From NCBI GenBank assembly GCA_015075425.1, contig JABTUL010000001.1, positions 806,001-870,000 of the forward strand: a stretch of 64,000 nucleotides of DNA, read 5' to 3'. The DNA is from Spirochaetales bacterium. GTDB lineage: Bacteria > Spirochaetota > Leptospiria > Leptospirales > Leptonemataceae. A program made the translations under genes and the position numbers. Below, piece by piece: positions 35,314-45,124 of the stretch. The number at the start of each line of letters is the position of its first letter. The stretch's first letter is position 1. A model generated the notes under the pieces. The model saw nothing but the letters and a program-made list of their open reading frames with translations. It was not told the origin of the DNA and did no database searches.

Positions 35314-35954
35314 GCTTGCGCAAACGGGACCGGCTTTTCAAGCTCAGGGTCAGACGACCCTGGCCACTGCTTGTGGCGGGCTTTTTTCTGCTCCTTCTGC
35401 CTGGAATTCAGTACGTAGCTGTTGCCCGGATGCTGCACATCGATCCGGCTTTTTACAAGCTCATCCTGGGCAGTTTAAGTCCGATCGAGCTTTTCTTGCT
35501 TTTCTTCCCGATCATCGCTGGAATCGGTCTATTGTCTGTGACGCGCTGGGGCTGGTATGCGGCCATGGGCTACGCTCTTCTTCTGACTCTTTACAACGCT
35601 TTTTTGCTCCTGGCCCAGCCGGGCTGGCTGCAGCTCGTTTTTTCCGTGCAGACGGCGGCTGGCAGTCTGCTCCTTTACTATCTCTTCAGTCCTGATACCA
35701 TGGCACCATTCTTTGCCCACAGCGTGCGTGGCTTTCGCGCCGGCCGGCGGCGGACAACGGAGGGCCTTGTAACTCTCGATGGCGAGTCCCGTACGGCGAC
35801 GAACATCAGCAGCCATGGTGCTTACGTGCAAACGGAATCGGTCTATGCTGTGGGACAGGCGGTGCAAATCATTCTGCCCGGGGCAGAGGAGGCGCGGCCA
35901 GGTAGCGTTGTGCGCACGGATGCTCATGGAATCGGCATCTCATTTCTCGACTGA
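35295..35954 (+). CDS. Membrane protein with C-terminal PilZ domain
   Basis: The 219-residue protein has about four membrane helices (residues 22-130) and a C-terminal PilZ-type domain. That domain opens with Arg-rich RAGRRRTTEG and has the second motif NISSHGAYV, matching the RxxxR and [D/N]xSxxG elements that bind cyclic di-GMP in the family. The GTG at 35295 lies inside the end of the preceding gene; a TTG at 35316 just after its stop is an equally possible start. Binding of c-di-GMP is likely from the motifs, but the output is unknown. Confidence 0.7.
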   Translation: MGLQPLSLRKRDRLFKLRVRRPWPLLVAGFFLLLLPGIQYVAVARMLHIDPAFYKLILGSLSPIELFLLFFPIIAGIGLLSVTRWGWYAAMGYALLLTLYNAFLLLAQPGWLQLVFSVQTAAGSLLLYYLFSPDTMAPFFAHSVRGFRAGRRRTTEGLVTLDGESRTATNISSHGAYVQTESVYAVGQAVQIILPGAEEARPGSVVRTDAHGIGISFLD

Positions 35955-35972
35955 CTGAAGTGTTGTATAGAA

Positions 35973-36467
35973 TTGAAAAGCATGCTATGCCTGAGACTTG
36001 ACAGATCCCCCTCTCCCGCAGCATTTGGGCTTCGATTACGCTCGGGAAAAGCCGCCCATCTATACATTCTGTTTGAGCACAAATCACACCTGGATCCAGG
36101 TATCTTCAGCCAGTTGCTCTCCTACCTGGCCCGGATCTATCGTCAACAGAGCCAACAAGGTCAGTTGATACCCGTTCTGCCTTTTGTTTTTTATCATGGT
36201 GGGCAGGAGTGGAAACTCGGTACAAATTTCATGGACCGGTTTGATCTGGATGAGCGAGAAGCCGCGATACTCAGTCCCTATATCCCGGCCTTCAGCATAG
36301 AGCTTTTTGATCTGGACCAGGCGGATCTGGAGCAGGGGAGGCGCACTGGCAAGATTGAGGCAGCTGGCCGGATGCTTGCGCGTGGCCTGGATGTAGCACT
36401 GGTTCTTGAAGTCACCGGACTGGAGCGTCAGGACCTGGAAGACGCCGGGTTGATTCCCCGGCTATAG
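35973..36467 (+). pseudogene. Decayed Rpn/transposase_31-family gene
   Basis: The 164-codon frame keeps pieces of the Rpn recombination-promoting nuclease family: HLYILFEHKSHLDPGIFSQL, LPFVFYHGGQEWKLG, and the typical C-terminal tail GRMLARGLDVALVLEVTGL. The N-terminal third, which holds the first catalytic acidic residues (normally before a SDLLY-like motif), is missing and replaced by an unrelated basic stretch. About 90-100 residues between DLDQADLE and the tail also seem to be deleted, giving half the usual length of about 300. Upstream frames do not restore the start. A shortened functional protein is possible but unlikely. Confidence 0.65.
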
Positions 36468-36510
36468 GCTTTCTTCCTTGCTCTCCTGGCCCAGGACGAA
36501 CTCTGGGTAC

Positions 36511-37344
36511 ATGCCCCAGGTGATTGCCCTTACCACGCGCTTTGCCGATCTCGATACCCAGCGCCATGTTACCAGTCGGACCTATGAATCCATGGCCATG
36601 GAAGGCCGCTACCTCTACCTTGCCGATCGTGGTTATGACTGGAATTCGATGCTTGTGTCGGGAGTTCGACTGCGGGCCCTGCGCGGTCATGTGCGCTTTC
36701 TGCGCCAGCAGTATCCTGGCACCACCTTACAGGTAGAAACCGACGCCTTCCGGCGCCCACAGCAGCAAATTCTATGGAATCAGGTGATCCGGGAGAAGGA
36801 GGGAGCAGAGGTGGCTCACCTGCAACTTCTCACTGAGCTGGAAGGCAAGGAGGGGCCGCTGCCGCTCGAAACTATGGCCACGGACGCGGAGCCAACCATC
36901 CATCTGCTGGATCTGCCCTCCTTTTCCGGTGCCTGCGAACAGGTGGTTTCTTCCTACACGATGCCTTACAGCGAACGCGATGCTTTTGGCGAGTACCCTG
37001 TGGCGGCCATCTGGCGAATTTTTGAAGAAGGCCGCTGGCTCTTTTCGACGGTCGCCGGGCTGACTTATGAAAAAATCGTGGAAATGGATACTACGTCTTT
37101 CTATATGGGTGGCGACTACGTCCTTGCCCGGATGCCCCGGGCCGGGCAAACGCTAAAGATCCACACCTGGATTTCTAAAGTGGATAAGATTCGCTTTTAT
37201 TTCATGCAGGAAGTCTACGATGGTTCCACCCTGGTTGCGGCCATGCGTGATGAACAGCTGATCGTGTCTTTGAGTCGGGCCCGTCCCCAGCGCGCCCCGG
37301 AAGCATTTGTGCGATTTTTGGGCGCGTATATCGAAAAACAGTAG
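36511..37344 (+). CDS. Double-hotdog acyl-thioesterase
   Basis: The 277-residue protein contains two hotdog domains in tandem (about 1-125 and 145-275). Both repeat the thioesterase-like start: TTRFADLDTQRHVTSRTYES, with the catalytic-type Asp, and YTMPYSERDAFGEYPVAA. This layout resembles acyl-ACP/acyl-CoA thioesterases. The ATG at 36511 starts right at the first strand; an upstream ATG at 36478 would add 11 atypical residues. It is followed by uvrA 72 bp later and, past that, lipid-related genes. The acyl substrate is unknown. Confidence 0.75.
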   Translation: MPQVIALTTRFADLDTQRHVTSRTYESMAMEGRYLYLADRGYDWNSMLVSGVRLRALRGHVRFLRQQYPGTTLQVETDAFRRPQQQILWNQVIREKEGAEVAHLQLLTELEGKEGPLPLETMATDAEPTIHLLDLPSFSGACEQVVSSYTMPYSERDAFGEYPVAAIWRIFEEGRWLFSTVAGLTYEKIVEMDTTSFYMGGDYVLARMPRAGQTLKIHTWISKVDKIRFYFMQEVYDGSTLVAAMRDEQLIVSLSRARPQRAPEAFVRFLGAYIEKQ

Positions 37345-37415
37345 AAACAAGGATTCTCCGCTCCGCCCGGAACATAGGGCTTGCCGGATGACAGCCCGTC
37401 CCTGAGCTGACACCG

Positions 37416-40274
37416 ATGGCGAAGACGGGATCCACACAGAAAAAGAGTTCCGGGCCGCCGCGTCGCTCTTTTGCCCCATCGGAGATCCGTGTTCAGGGCG
37501 CACGCGAACACAATCTCAAAAGCGTATCGGTTTCCATTCCCCGCGATCGACTGGTTGTTATTACCGGCGTATCCGGGTCCGGTAAATCGTCTCTGGCATT
37601 TGATACCATCTACGCGGAAGGTCAGCGGCGTTATGTGGAGTCTTTATCGGCCTATGCCCGTCAATTTCTGGGCCAGATGGAAAAACCCGATGTCGATTTG
37701 ATCGAAGGCTTGTCTCCGGCCATTTCTATAGAACAAAAAACCACCCATCGCAATCCCCGTTCCACGGTGGGAACAGTTACAGAAATTTATGATTACCTGC
37801 GCCTGCTCTATGCGCGGGTCGGCAAACCACACTGCCCTTCCTGCGATGCGCCGGTTACTTCCATGACAGTCGATGAAATCGTCGATCGCGTGCTTGCTCT
37901 GCCTGCGGGTGTGAAGCTGCAGATCATGGCCCCGCTGGTGCAAAACAAGAAGGGAGAGTTTGCAGAGGTTCTAGAAGGGCTCAAGAAAGCCGGCTTTGCT
38001 CGAATTCGTCTGGATGGTGAGATTTACCATCTGGATGAACCGATTACCGTGGCACGAAATAAAAGACACACTCTGGATCTGGTGGTGGATCGCCTGGTCA
38101 TCAAAGAAGGTCTGCGCAGCCGACTTTCAGAGGCGATTGAGCTGGCTCTGGAAAAAGGAGAGGGGACGGCCATTATTGAAGAGAACGGGCAGGATGCGGT
38201 CTATTCCCGCAATCTCAATTGTAGAAAATGCAATCTATCTTTGCCGGAAATTTCCCCGCAAAGCTTTTCTTTCAATTCTCCACAGGGTGCCTGTTCCGCC
38301 TGTGATGGTCTGGGCTTCCTTCTGGAGTTTGATGAAAAATTGCTCGTGCCCGACCCGGAATTATCCCTTCTGGAGGGTGCGCTGGCTCCCTTTAAGTCCC
38401 GCGGTTCCTACTGGTATCTGGATCAGTATATCCATGAACTATCACAGGAAGGCGGCTTTGATCCGGCGCTGCCCTTTGGACGGATCCCGGCCCGTGACCG
38501 CCAGATACTCCTGTACGGCTATCCAGAGGAAGAATATGAAATTACAGAAGATTCGTACATGGGAATCATCCCCCACTTAAAGAAGCGTTACCGGGAAACC
38601 CAGTCAGATGAAGTGCGTCGCTGGCTGGAGCGCTACATGGCGGAAGCCCCCTGTGCCGAGTGCGCCGGCAGAAGGCTACAGAAGACGAGTCTTGGTGTTC
38701 GCTTTCAGAACAAAAGGATTTATGAACTCACGGAAATTCCCGTTCTGGAACTGGAAAGATTCTTTCAGGCGGTGAAACTGAATGCTCAGGAGGCCAAAAT
38801 CGCTGATCGCGTCCTGAAAGAATTGCGCGAACGATTGAATTTCCTTACCAGTGTGGGTGTGGGTTATCTGGATCTGGCCCGGTCGGCGGGGAGTCTTTCC
38901 GGTGGCGAAGCGCAGCGAATCCGTCTGGCCACACAGATTGGCAGTTCTCTTTCCGGCGTACTGTATATTCTGGATGAGCCAAGCATTGGCCTGCACCAGC
39001 GGGACAATGACCGATTGCTGCGCACTCTAACAGACCTCCGCGATCTGGGCAATACCGTGATCGTAGTGGAGCATGATGAGGATACGATGCGTAAGTCGGA
39101 CTACATCATTGATCTGGGGCCCGGCGCCGGGGTGCATGGGGGGCAGGTGGTGGCCGCCGGCACACCCGCAGAAATCGAGAAAAATAAAAGCAGTATCACC
39201 GGACAGTTTCTTTCCGGTCGCCGGCAGATTGAGTTGCCCCCGGCACGCCGGGCGGGTAATGGCAAAAACCTGACGGTCAAAGGAGCACGCGCCCACAATC
39301 TCAAAAATATTTCTGTTAGTTTTCCTTTGAATAAGTTTATTGCTGTAACCGGAGTCTCCGGCTCCGGGAAATCGACGCTGATCAATGATATCCTCTATCC
39401 AGCCCTGGCCAATCGGCTCAACCACGCTTCTTTGCGGCCGCTGCCCCACGGCTCAATCGACGGGATCAAACATTTAGACCGGGTGATCTCTATTGACCAG
39501 GAGCCCATAGGCCGCACACCGCGCTCGAATCCAGCCACATATACCGGTCTTTTCACTCCCATCCGCGATTTGTTTGCAGAACTCAAAGAAGCGAAGCTTC
39601 GCGGCTACCGGGCCGGGCGCTTTTCTTTTAACGTCAGCGGGGGCCGCTGTGAAAACTGTGAGGGCGCAGGCATCATCAAAATCGAGATGCATTTCTTGCC
39701 CGATGTGTATATCACCTGCGACGTTTGCAAGGGACGGCGCTACAACAGAGAGACTCTGGAAGTAAAATGGAAGAATCATTCTATCTATGAAATTCTGGAG
39801 CTTACCGTGGAGGATGCCCTGGCAGTCTTCGAGAATATTCCCGCGATCAACCGCAAGCTGACCACTCTCTGTGACGTGGGACTGGATTACATCAAACTCG
39901 GGCAACCGGCCACTACCCTTTCTGGAGGCGAGGCCCAGCGTGTGAAGCTTGCCGCAGAACTGTCGCGCAGACATACGGAAAGCACCCTCTACATTCTGGA
40001 CGAACCTACAACAGGTTTACATTTTGCGGATATCGAGAAGCTGCTGCATGTACTGCACTCGCTGGTGGATCTGGGGAACACGCTGATCGTAATCGAACAC
40101 AATCTGGACGTGATCAAAACGGCGGACTACATCATTGATCTGGGACCGGAGGGCGGTGCGGCCGGAGGAGAGGTACTGGCCAGCGGTACTCCGGAAGAGA
40201 TTGCGCGCCACCCGCACAGTCATACCGGTCGCTATTTGAAGCCGCTGCTTGGACGGCGGCGGGCAGGAGCATAG
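37416..40274 (+). CDS. uvrA: Excinuclease ABC subunit A
   Basis: UvrA recognises bulky DNA lesions in nucleotide excision repair. The 952-residue protein has two ABC ATPase halves, with P-loops GVSGSGKSS (51-59) and GVSGSGKST, and signatures [16 protein letters not shown] and [16 protein letters not shown]. It also has the zinc modules (CPSC and CRKC...CSAC in the first half, CENCEGAG...CDVCKGRR in the second). A basic 20-residue extension precedes the family start. Length is standard. It seems to be a stand-alone gene. Confidence 0.98.
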   Translation: MAKTGSTQKKSSGPPRRSFAPSEIRVQGAREHNLKSVSVSIPRDRLVVITGVSGSGKSSLAFDTIYAEGQRRYVESLSAYARQFLGQMEKPDVDLIEGLSPAISIEQKTTHRNPRSTVGTVTEIYDYLRLLYARVGKPHCPSCDAPVTSMTVDEIVDRVLALPAGVKLQIMAPLVQNKKGEFAEVLEGLKKAGFARIRLDGEIYHLDEPITVARNKRHTLDLVVDRLVIKEGLRSRLSEAIELALEKGEGTAIIEENGQDAVYSRNLNCRKCNLSLPEISPQSFSFNSPQGACSACDGLGFLLEFDEKLLVPDPELSLLEGALAPFKSRGSYWYLDQYIHELSQEGGFDPALPFGRIPARDRQILLYGYPEEEYEITEDSYMGIIPHLKKRYRETQSDEVRRWLERYMAEAPCAECAGRRLQKTSLGVRFQNKRIYELTEIPVLELERFFQAVKLNAQEAKIADRVLKELRERLNFLTSVGVGYLDLARSAGSLSGGEAQRIRLATQIGSSLSGVLYILDEPSIGLHQRDNDRLLRTLTDLRDLGNTVIVVEHDEDTMRKSDYIIDLGPGAGVHGGQVVAAGTPAEIEKNKSSITGQFLSGRRQIELPPARRAGNGKNLTVKGARAHNLKNISVSFPLNKFIAVTGVSGSGKSTLINDILYPALANRLNHASLRPLPHGSIDGIKHLDRVISIDQEPIGRTPRSNPATYTGLFTPIRDLFAELKEAKLRGYRAGRFSFNVSGGRCENCEGAGIIKIEMHFLPDVYITCDVCKGRRYNRETLEVKWKNHSIYEILELTVEDALAVFENIPAINRKLTTLCDVGLDYIKLGQPATTLSGGEAQRVKLAAELSRRHTESTLYILDEPTTGLHFADIEKLLHVLHSLVDLGNTLIVIEHNLDVIKTADYIIDLGPEGGAAGGEVLASGTPEEIARHPHSHTGRYLKPLLGRRRAGA

Positions 40275-40335
40275 TCGGTTCCGGCTTGACGGTCAGCTCT
40301 GCCGACCTGATCTGTCTTCTGGCAGCGGAGGTTTT

Positions 40336-42090
40336 ATGATCCAGAACAACTACTTCACCGACAATGCGGACCTGCTTTCTTTTTACAATCAGTGCGTGGA
40401 CTGGCCTCGTGTGGTGGATGCTTACGAGATGGGCTTTCAGGATGCAGCCCTTTACGCAAAGAGCGGCGATGAAAAGCTTTCCATGGCGCCGTCAAACCTG
40501 GAAGAGGCCCTCGATTACTACCGGGCCATTATGGAATCGGGGGGCGAGCTGTCCGGAAAGATTCTGGCGGCACGAGCGCAGAAAATGGATCATACCGGTC
40601 TGAAGTACGATAACGGCAAAGTGATTTTCCCCGTAGAAATGGAGGAAGCGTTTGTGGCCTTCAAAGAAGCCGGTCTTGTCGGTTACAGTTCCCGTCGCGG
40701 GCATGGCGGACTGGGGTTGCCGGCTGTTGTGCAATGCTTTCTCATGGAGATGGTGGCCCGTGCGGATGCATCCTTTTCCATTACGCTTGGCTGTTTTGCT
40801 TTGGCTGAGACCATTGAGCGCTTTGCTTCTAAGGAGATGGTGGAAACCTATGTGCCTCAGATGGCCTCCGGTGATCTCTCCGGGGCCATGGCGCTTACCG
40901 AGCCCAATTATGGTTCGGATCTGCCCAACATCAAAACACGTGCCTTTCGCGATGAAAAAGGCAACTGGAAGATCAGCGGTACCAAGCGTTTCATCACTCA
41001 TGCCTGTGGCTTTGGCGACAGGCCTTCCGTTATTTTGACTCTGGCCCGGACAGGTGAGCCAGGGGGCGGCGCGCGTGGCCTTTCCTTTTTTCTGGTGCGC
41101 ACGCAGGACATCCACGTAGCCAAAATCGAACACAAGATGGGACTGCATTGTTCACCTACCTGTGAAGTTGTTTATGACAATTCACCGGCACTGATCATTG
41201 GCGAAGAAGGTAAGGGTCTGGTTAAGTATGCTATGGGAATGATGAATACAGCACGACTGAGCATTGCTGCGCAGGCGCTGGGTATTGCCGTGGCCTCCCA
41301 GGAGGAAGCTTTGAAGTATGCGCGTGAAAGAGAGCAATTTGGTAAAGTAATCCAGGAAATTCCGGCCGTGCGCAAGATGCTCGACTATGGCAATCGGGAG
41401 ATCTATGCCATGCGATCGCTCTTGCAAGAAGCAAGCCTGGCTGTGGATATGTACCTCTGGCGTATGGAACATCTGGCTGACGAGGGACTGGATGAAAAAA
41501 CTATCCGCAAAGACGAGTCGGTGCGGCGCTGGGACAAGATTGCCAGCTTCTACACTCCACTGGCCAAATACTACATCAGTGAGATCTGCAATAGAGTCGC
41601 TTACAACGCCATCCAGATTCATGGCGGATCCGGATATACGGAAGAATATGACGTGGCTCGACTCTATCGTGATGCTCGCATCACCACTATCTATGAGGGC
41701 ACGACGCAGCTGCAGATCGTGGCAGCCATTGGCGGTGTGGTGAGCGGAATGAGCCAGGCGGGCTTTTTACGCGAGTACATAGATGAAGTATTGGCCGGCT
41801 TTTCAGCCAGTACGGAATTAAAAGAAATGTATGAAGAATTCAATGAGATTGTGGATCTGTATCGGGAGATGAGCGGTGCGGAGCGGGAGACATTCAGCTT
41901 TGAAGTTGTGGAGACTGCGGCCAGATTTCTCTGTGGTCTTTTGATGGAAAGAAATACGGCACGGTTGGAGGACGCTGCTCTGCGCTCCCGGGCCGGGGAG
42001 TGGACTCTTCTGTATCATCTGGATTCTGTAAGTATTCTGGCCGGTCATCGGGCCGTGTTCCGGCGGCGAGTGCCGCAGGCCGTCGCCTGA
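40336..42090 (+). CDS. Acyl-CoA dehydrogenase, long form
   Basis: This FAD enzyme introduces the alpha-beta double bond in fatty-acid oxidation. The 584-residue protein has an N-terminal helical extension (about 1-80), the catalytic core with ALTEPNYGSDLPNIKT and ISGTKRFITHACGF, the catalytic Glu in IYEGTTQLQI, and a helical C-terminal extension. The ATG at 40336 follows a clear GGAGG; an upstream start would overlap uvrA. Its length is close to the long FadE-like bacterial family. The patatin gene overlaps its 3' end. Confidence 0.9.
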   Translation: MIQNNYFTDNADLLSFYNQCVDWPRVVDAYEMGFQDAALYAKSGDEKLSMAPSNLEEALDYYRAIMESGGELSGKILAARAQKMDHTGLKYDNGKVIFPVEMEEAFVAFKEAGLVGYSSRRGHGGLGLPAVVQCFLMEMVARADASFSITLGCFALAETIERFASKEMVETYVPQMASGDLSGAMALTEPNYGSDLPNIKTRAFRDEKGNWKISGTKRFITHACGFGDRPSVILTLARTGEPGGGARGLSFFLVRTQDIHVAKIEHKMGLHCSPTCEVVYDNSPALIIGEEGKGLVKYAMGMMNTARLSIAAQALGIAVASQEEALKYAREREQFGKVIQEIPAVRKMLDYGNREIYAMRSLLQEASLAVDMYLWRMEHLADEGLDEKTIRKDESVRRWDKIASFYTPLAKYYISEICNRVAYNAIQIHGGSGYTEEYDVARLYRDARITTIYEGTTQLQIVAAIGGVVSGMSQAGFLREYIDEVLAGFSASTELKEMYEEFNEIVDLYREMSGAERETFSFEVVETAARFLCGLLMERNTARLEDAALRSRAGEWTLLYHLDSVSILAGHRAVFRRRVPQAVA

Positions 42091-42959
42091 CAGCAGGTCG
42101 CCCTCGCGTTGGGCTGGCTCTGGGCTCCGGAGCTGCTCGCGGATGGGCCCACATCGGCGTTGTTCATGCGCTTGATGCGGCCGGCATTCGGGTGGATGTT
42201 GTAACCGGAACATCTGCCGGTTGCGTGGTCGGTGCTTTTCTGGCTGCTGATGCCTTGAGGCAGCTGGAATATCTGACGGAAAATCATAAATCGCTTCGCG
42301 ATACCCTGAACTACGTCGACTTCAGCTATTCGAGTTCTGGACTCTTTGCCGGAAAAAAATGGGTGGAGTACATCAAGGAGTACCTGCCCTGCCGTCGCTT
42401 CGATGAGCTTAAGATCCCTCTGGGGATCGTGGCCGCTGATCTGGTCACGCTGCAAGAAATCCACATCTACGAGGGAGCGCTTTTGCCGGCCATTCGAGCT
42501 TCCATCTCTGTACCCGGGTTCTGGGTGCCGGAGGAAAATGGAGAGTGGCAGCTTGTCGACGGAGGAATTTTGAATCCTGTGCCCGTCAATCTGGCCCGGA
42601 AATTGGGAGCGGACGTTGTCATCGCGGTGGACTTAAATACGCACTTTGAACAGAAGAAAGCAACCTCAGTGGCCTCCATTATGGACAGGACCATTGAAGC
42701 GATGATGCAGCGGATTCGGCAGGTGAACTATGAAATGTATCCGGCAGATGTGGTAATCGCGCCGGAGTTGCCCGATTTTGGTTTTATGGATTACCATCGC
42801 GTGCGGGAAGCCGTTACAGCCGGCTATGATGCAACGCAGGCGAGGATGGATGAGATTGTGGCTGCTGTCAAAAATCCATCGTCCGGATCTTTAAGTATGG
42901 TTTCTCTCCTTGAGCGTGCGCGATCCCTGATTGAAAGTGTGAGTTTTCCAGGAAGATGA
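42000..42959 (+). CDS. Patatin-like phospholipase/esterase
   Basis: The protein has the patatin Ser-Asp dyad: oxyanion loop GSGAARGWAH, nucleophile elbow GTSAG (Ser72 from the ATG) and VDGG (Asp187). The family would release fatty acids from membrane lipids. The only ATG in frame before the domain is 42000, which overlaps the acyl-CoA dehydrogenase by 91 bp. The first 33 residues are then atypical, and a CTG at 42087 overlapping the TGA stop is a possible coupled start. The mature domain begins at RPRVGLALGSG. No signal peptide is visible. Co-transcription with the dehydrogenase fits lipid turnover. Confidence 0.85.
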   Translation: MDSSVSSGFCKYSGRSSGRVPAASAAGRRLTAGRPRVGLALGSGAARGWAHIGVVHALDAAGIRVDVVTGTSAGCVVGAFLAADALRQLEYLTENHKSLRDTLNYVDFSYSSSGLFAGKKWVEYIKEYLPCRRFDELKIPLGIVAADLVTLQEIHIYEGALLPAIRASISVPGFWVPEENGEWQLVDGGILNPVPVNLARKLGADVVIAVDLNTHFEQKKATSVASIMDRTIEAMMQRIRQVNYEMYPADVVIAPELPDFGFMDYHRVREAVTAGYDATQARMDEIVAAVKNPSSGSLSMVSLLERARSLIESVSFPGR

Positions 42960-42968
42960 AAAGAAAAT

Positions 42969-43039
42969 CGGGATGACTGGATTTGAACCAGCGACCACTC
43001 GCCCCCCAGACGAGTGCGCTACCACTGCGCCACATCCCG
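42969..43039 (-). tRNA. tRNA-Pro (anticodon GGG)
   Basis: A 71-base cloverleaf on the minus strand. The acceptor arms CGGGATG and CATCCCG pair fully, with C1-G72 as typical for tRNA-Pro. The D stem is GCGC/GCGC, the anticodon stem CTCGT/GCGAG has one wobble pair, the loop is CTGGGGG with anticodon GGG, and the T arm is GCTGG TTCAAAT CCAGT. CCA is not encoded. It lies 9 bp from the end of the patatin gene on the opposite strand. Confidence 0.95.
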
Positions 43040-43054
43040 TGCCTGCGAGCTTTT

Positions 43055-43537
43055 TTACTTTGTATGCCCTGTCAAGTTTCTTTCCGGTGGCGGAATTTCT
43101 GCATCCATGATGGTGTGACTTTCGGGGTCGAAACGCAACCGGTAACTTGTAGCGGCAAGACCCACCCAGCCGGTTTTTCCCAGCTCGTCTTTCCATTCAT
43201 TGCTCAGCACTCGGACCTTAATAATGGGCACATCGAATTCATTGCGGAGGACCCGGCGGTCAACGAGTTCGATTTCCGCGCCACGGGATAAGCGGCCCAG
43301 ATAATCGTCTTTGTCGTAATCATCGCTGGATCCGTAGATTGCATCGCCATGCTGGTCTTCAATTCTGCCTGTGGGGCCTTTTTTTTGCGGAGTTGCGGCG
43401 GGGGGCACTTGATCTGGATTTCGCATATCGACAGGACTTTGTCGTTTTTTTCTTAAAAAGAGAAGGCCAAGGATGATCAGTAGTTCCAGAAAGGCGACTG
43501 TCGCCCAGATATCTGATGGGAACGGAATGGTTGTCAT
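43055..43537 (-). CDS. Single-pass membrane hypothetical protein
   Basis: The 160-residue protein has one N-terminal membrane helix (about 10-28), a basic stop-transfer (RKKRQ), a Pro-rich linker and a C-terminal beta-rich domain (about 85-145). The motif KVRVLSNEWKDELGKTGWVGL hints at an SH3-like or RNA-binding small barrel. No firm family is recognised. The ATG overlaps the stop of the DUF2452 gene (ATGA), so the two form an operon. Confidence 0.6.
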   Translation of the reverse strand: MTTIPFPSDIWATVAFLELLIILGLLFLRKKRQSPVDMRNPDQVPPAATPQKKGPTGRIEDQHGDAIYGSSDDYDKDDYLGRLSRGAEIELVDRRVLRNEFDVPIIKVRVLSNEWKDELGKTGWVGLAATSYRLRFDPESHTIMDAEIPPPERNLTGHTK

Positions 43538-43950
43538 ACACGAACCTCTTCAAAGCACTGATCTGCCTGCAGGCGGAAGGCGCCTATGAATCTATGGGGT
43601 GGAGCCCCTTTCCAGTCTTCGGGTGAAAGCAGGCTAAAATACCTGGTGGCGGTCGGGCGCTCATACAGATAAATGGTCTGACCGATCTTCTTCTGAAAGG
43701 CGCACTCCAGGCGATGAAGTTCGGCGTCGCGCCGCGCAGATTCAAGAATTCCTTCAGCCTGTGTGCGAAGCGCGCGGATTTGTTCAGCGATTAAAGAAAG
43801 TTTGCCACCGGTTGTGCTTTCAAGGAAGGCGCTGGCTTCTTCGATCTCCCGGGCCCGGTCCACCAGAGAAAAGGCCGGCGAAAGGGTACGAATGGGATAG
43901 GAAAGGCTGTGGTGGTTCTCGACAACAGGCTCGGATTTATTGTGTTTCAT
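43534..43950 (-). CDS. DUF2452 (C1orf50-like) protein
   Basis: The 138-residue protein matches my memory of the DUF2452 family, shared by bacteria and eukaryotes (human C1orf50). It has a helical GKLSLIAEQIRALRTQAEGI, the central HRLECAFQKKIGQTIYLYER and the C-terminal YFSLLSPEDWKGAPPHRFIG. The family's biochemical function is unknown. It is first of a two-gene leftward operon with the membrane protein next to it, ending near tRNA-Pro. The start at 43950 is the only ATG before the conserved region that keeps full length. Confidence 0.75.
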   Translation of the reverse strand: MKHNKSEPVVENHHSLSYPIRTLSPAFSLVDRAREIEEASAFLESTTGGKLSLIAEQIRALRTQAEGILESARRDAELHRLECAFQKKIGQTIYLYERPTATRYFSLLSPEDWKGAPPHRFIGAFRLQADQCFEEVRV

Positions 43951-44098
43951 GAGGCTTGATCAGCGTTCCGCTGTGTCGGGAAAGTAAAAAAGAGCAGGCG
44001 GCGGCTGCTTTGGCGGACCATCGGCGCTTTACGGTCTGCGAGTCGGCTTATTTGTCTTGACCGGGATTTTTGGTAAGAGTTTGGTTGAAGATCTTTCC

Positions 44099-45121
44099 TT
44101 GAAACCCTTGAGTTTATATACCTTGCCCGGCTGGCTTTCAGGCCCGGCCGTCAGTCTCTTTTTTGCTGCCTGCACATTTCCGGTCGATCGTTGTCCTGCT
44201 GTAAATCCCGTGCTCGCGCATGAAATGTTTGAGCTGCGGCAGACAATTGCCTCTTTTTCTTCTATTTGTGAAGGCAGTGCGACCAAAGAAGACTCCCCGC
44301 CATCGGAATTTTGTTCCGGCGCCTATTTCCAGGGTGACATGGACTCGACGCTCTGGAATGGCATGCTCTGCCTTGGCGGCCGCGAAGAGTGGCCCTGCGA
44401 AGCCGTGCGTCGCTCCCAGGATGCAAACGGCCGGGTGTGGCGGTCGCCGCGACTGGCGCGCCTGCGGGATAATCATGGCCGGCCTACATTTTCGCGGGAC
44501 ATGGCCAAGGGCGCGCTGATGTATCTGGTAAAAACGCGGGATGCTGCCTTTGGCGAGGCCTGGACCGCATACATCATGCGTACCGGCGCGCTGTGCCCGG
44601 ACAGGCCCCTCTATTTCTCCTGCAATTTGACCCCAGCCTTTGTGAGCACCTACAACAGGGTTGCCGATTTTGCTGGATTTTCGCCGATTCTCGCCCCGCA
44701 GGGGCCGCCCTTTGCGGAAATTCTGGGCGCGTACGACCAGTTCCTCCAATCCACGCAGAGTTCCATCACCATTGGTTTTGCCCGGGAGGCCTCCGGTTTT
44801 GAGCTGCATCTGCGGGCGGCGGACCTGCTGATTCGGCGGGGTATGGGCGAGTGGGACCACTCCTCCGAAGAAATTGCCGCTGCCCTGAGCAGAACGATGC
44901 CCGCCAATCTCTACTATGAATACCTGGACCGTGGTGGCAGTGATACCTGGGCGCTGAAGCTCCTGGCTCTCTCCCCGCGCAGCGAGCCCCGGTTGCGCTA
45001 TCTGTGGATCTGGGAGAAGAAAGATCAGGAGCTGGATCTTTTCACCATCCAGAACTACAGCATGGGCTGGGATTTTATCTTTTTGATCGATCTGTTCTTC
45101 AGTTCCTGTGCACGCTACTGA
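44099..45121 (+). CDS. Putative exported protein or lipoprotein of unknown function
   Basis: The frame is open from 44057, but that TTG is part of a TTGACC box that could be the promoter's -35 element. A TTG at 44099 gives a 340-residue protein with a short signal-like start (MKPLSLYTLPGW) and a lipobox-like FAAC. An ATG at 44224 is the next choice. The mature part is rich in Trp, Cys and Arg (for example DMDSTLWNGMLCLGG and SRDMAKGALMYLV), which suggests an alpha-helical carbohydrate-active or binding fold. I cannot name a family. A terminator follows at 45125. Confidence 0.5.
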   Translation: MKPLSLYTLPGWLSGPAVSLFFAACTFPVDRCPAVNPVLAHEMFELRQTIASFSSICEGSATKEDSPPSEFCSGAYFQGDMDSTLWNGMLCLGGREEWPCEAVRRSQDANGRVWRSPRLARLRDNHGRPTFSRDMAKGALMYLVKTRDAAFGEAWTAYIMRTGALCPDRPLYFSCNLTPAFVSTYNRVADFAGFSPILAPQGPPFAEILGAYDQFLQSTQSSITIGFAREASGFELHLRAADLLIRRGMGEWDHSSEEIAAALSRTMPANLYYEYLDRGGSDTWALKLLALSPRSEPRLRYLWIWEKKDQELDLFTIQNYSMGWDFIFLIDLFFSSCARY

Positions 45122-45124
45122 AGC

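Noticed and set aside
35973-36467. Intact transposase or insertion sequence
   Set aside because: No terminal inverted repeats or target duplication are visible and the protein lacks its catalytic N-terminus.
42969-45121. Genomic island inserted at tRNA-Pro
   Set aside because: No integrase, no repeated tRNA 3' end and no clear composition shift; hypothetical genes next to a tRNA are not enough.
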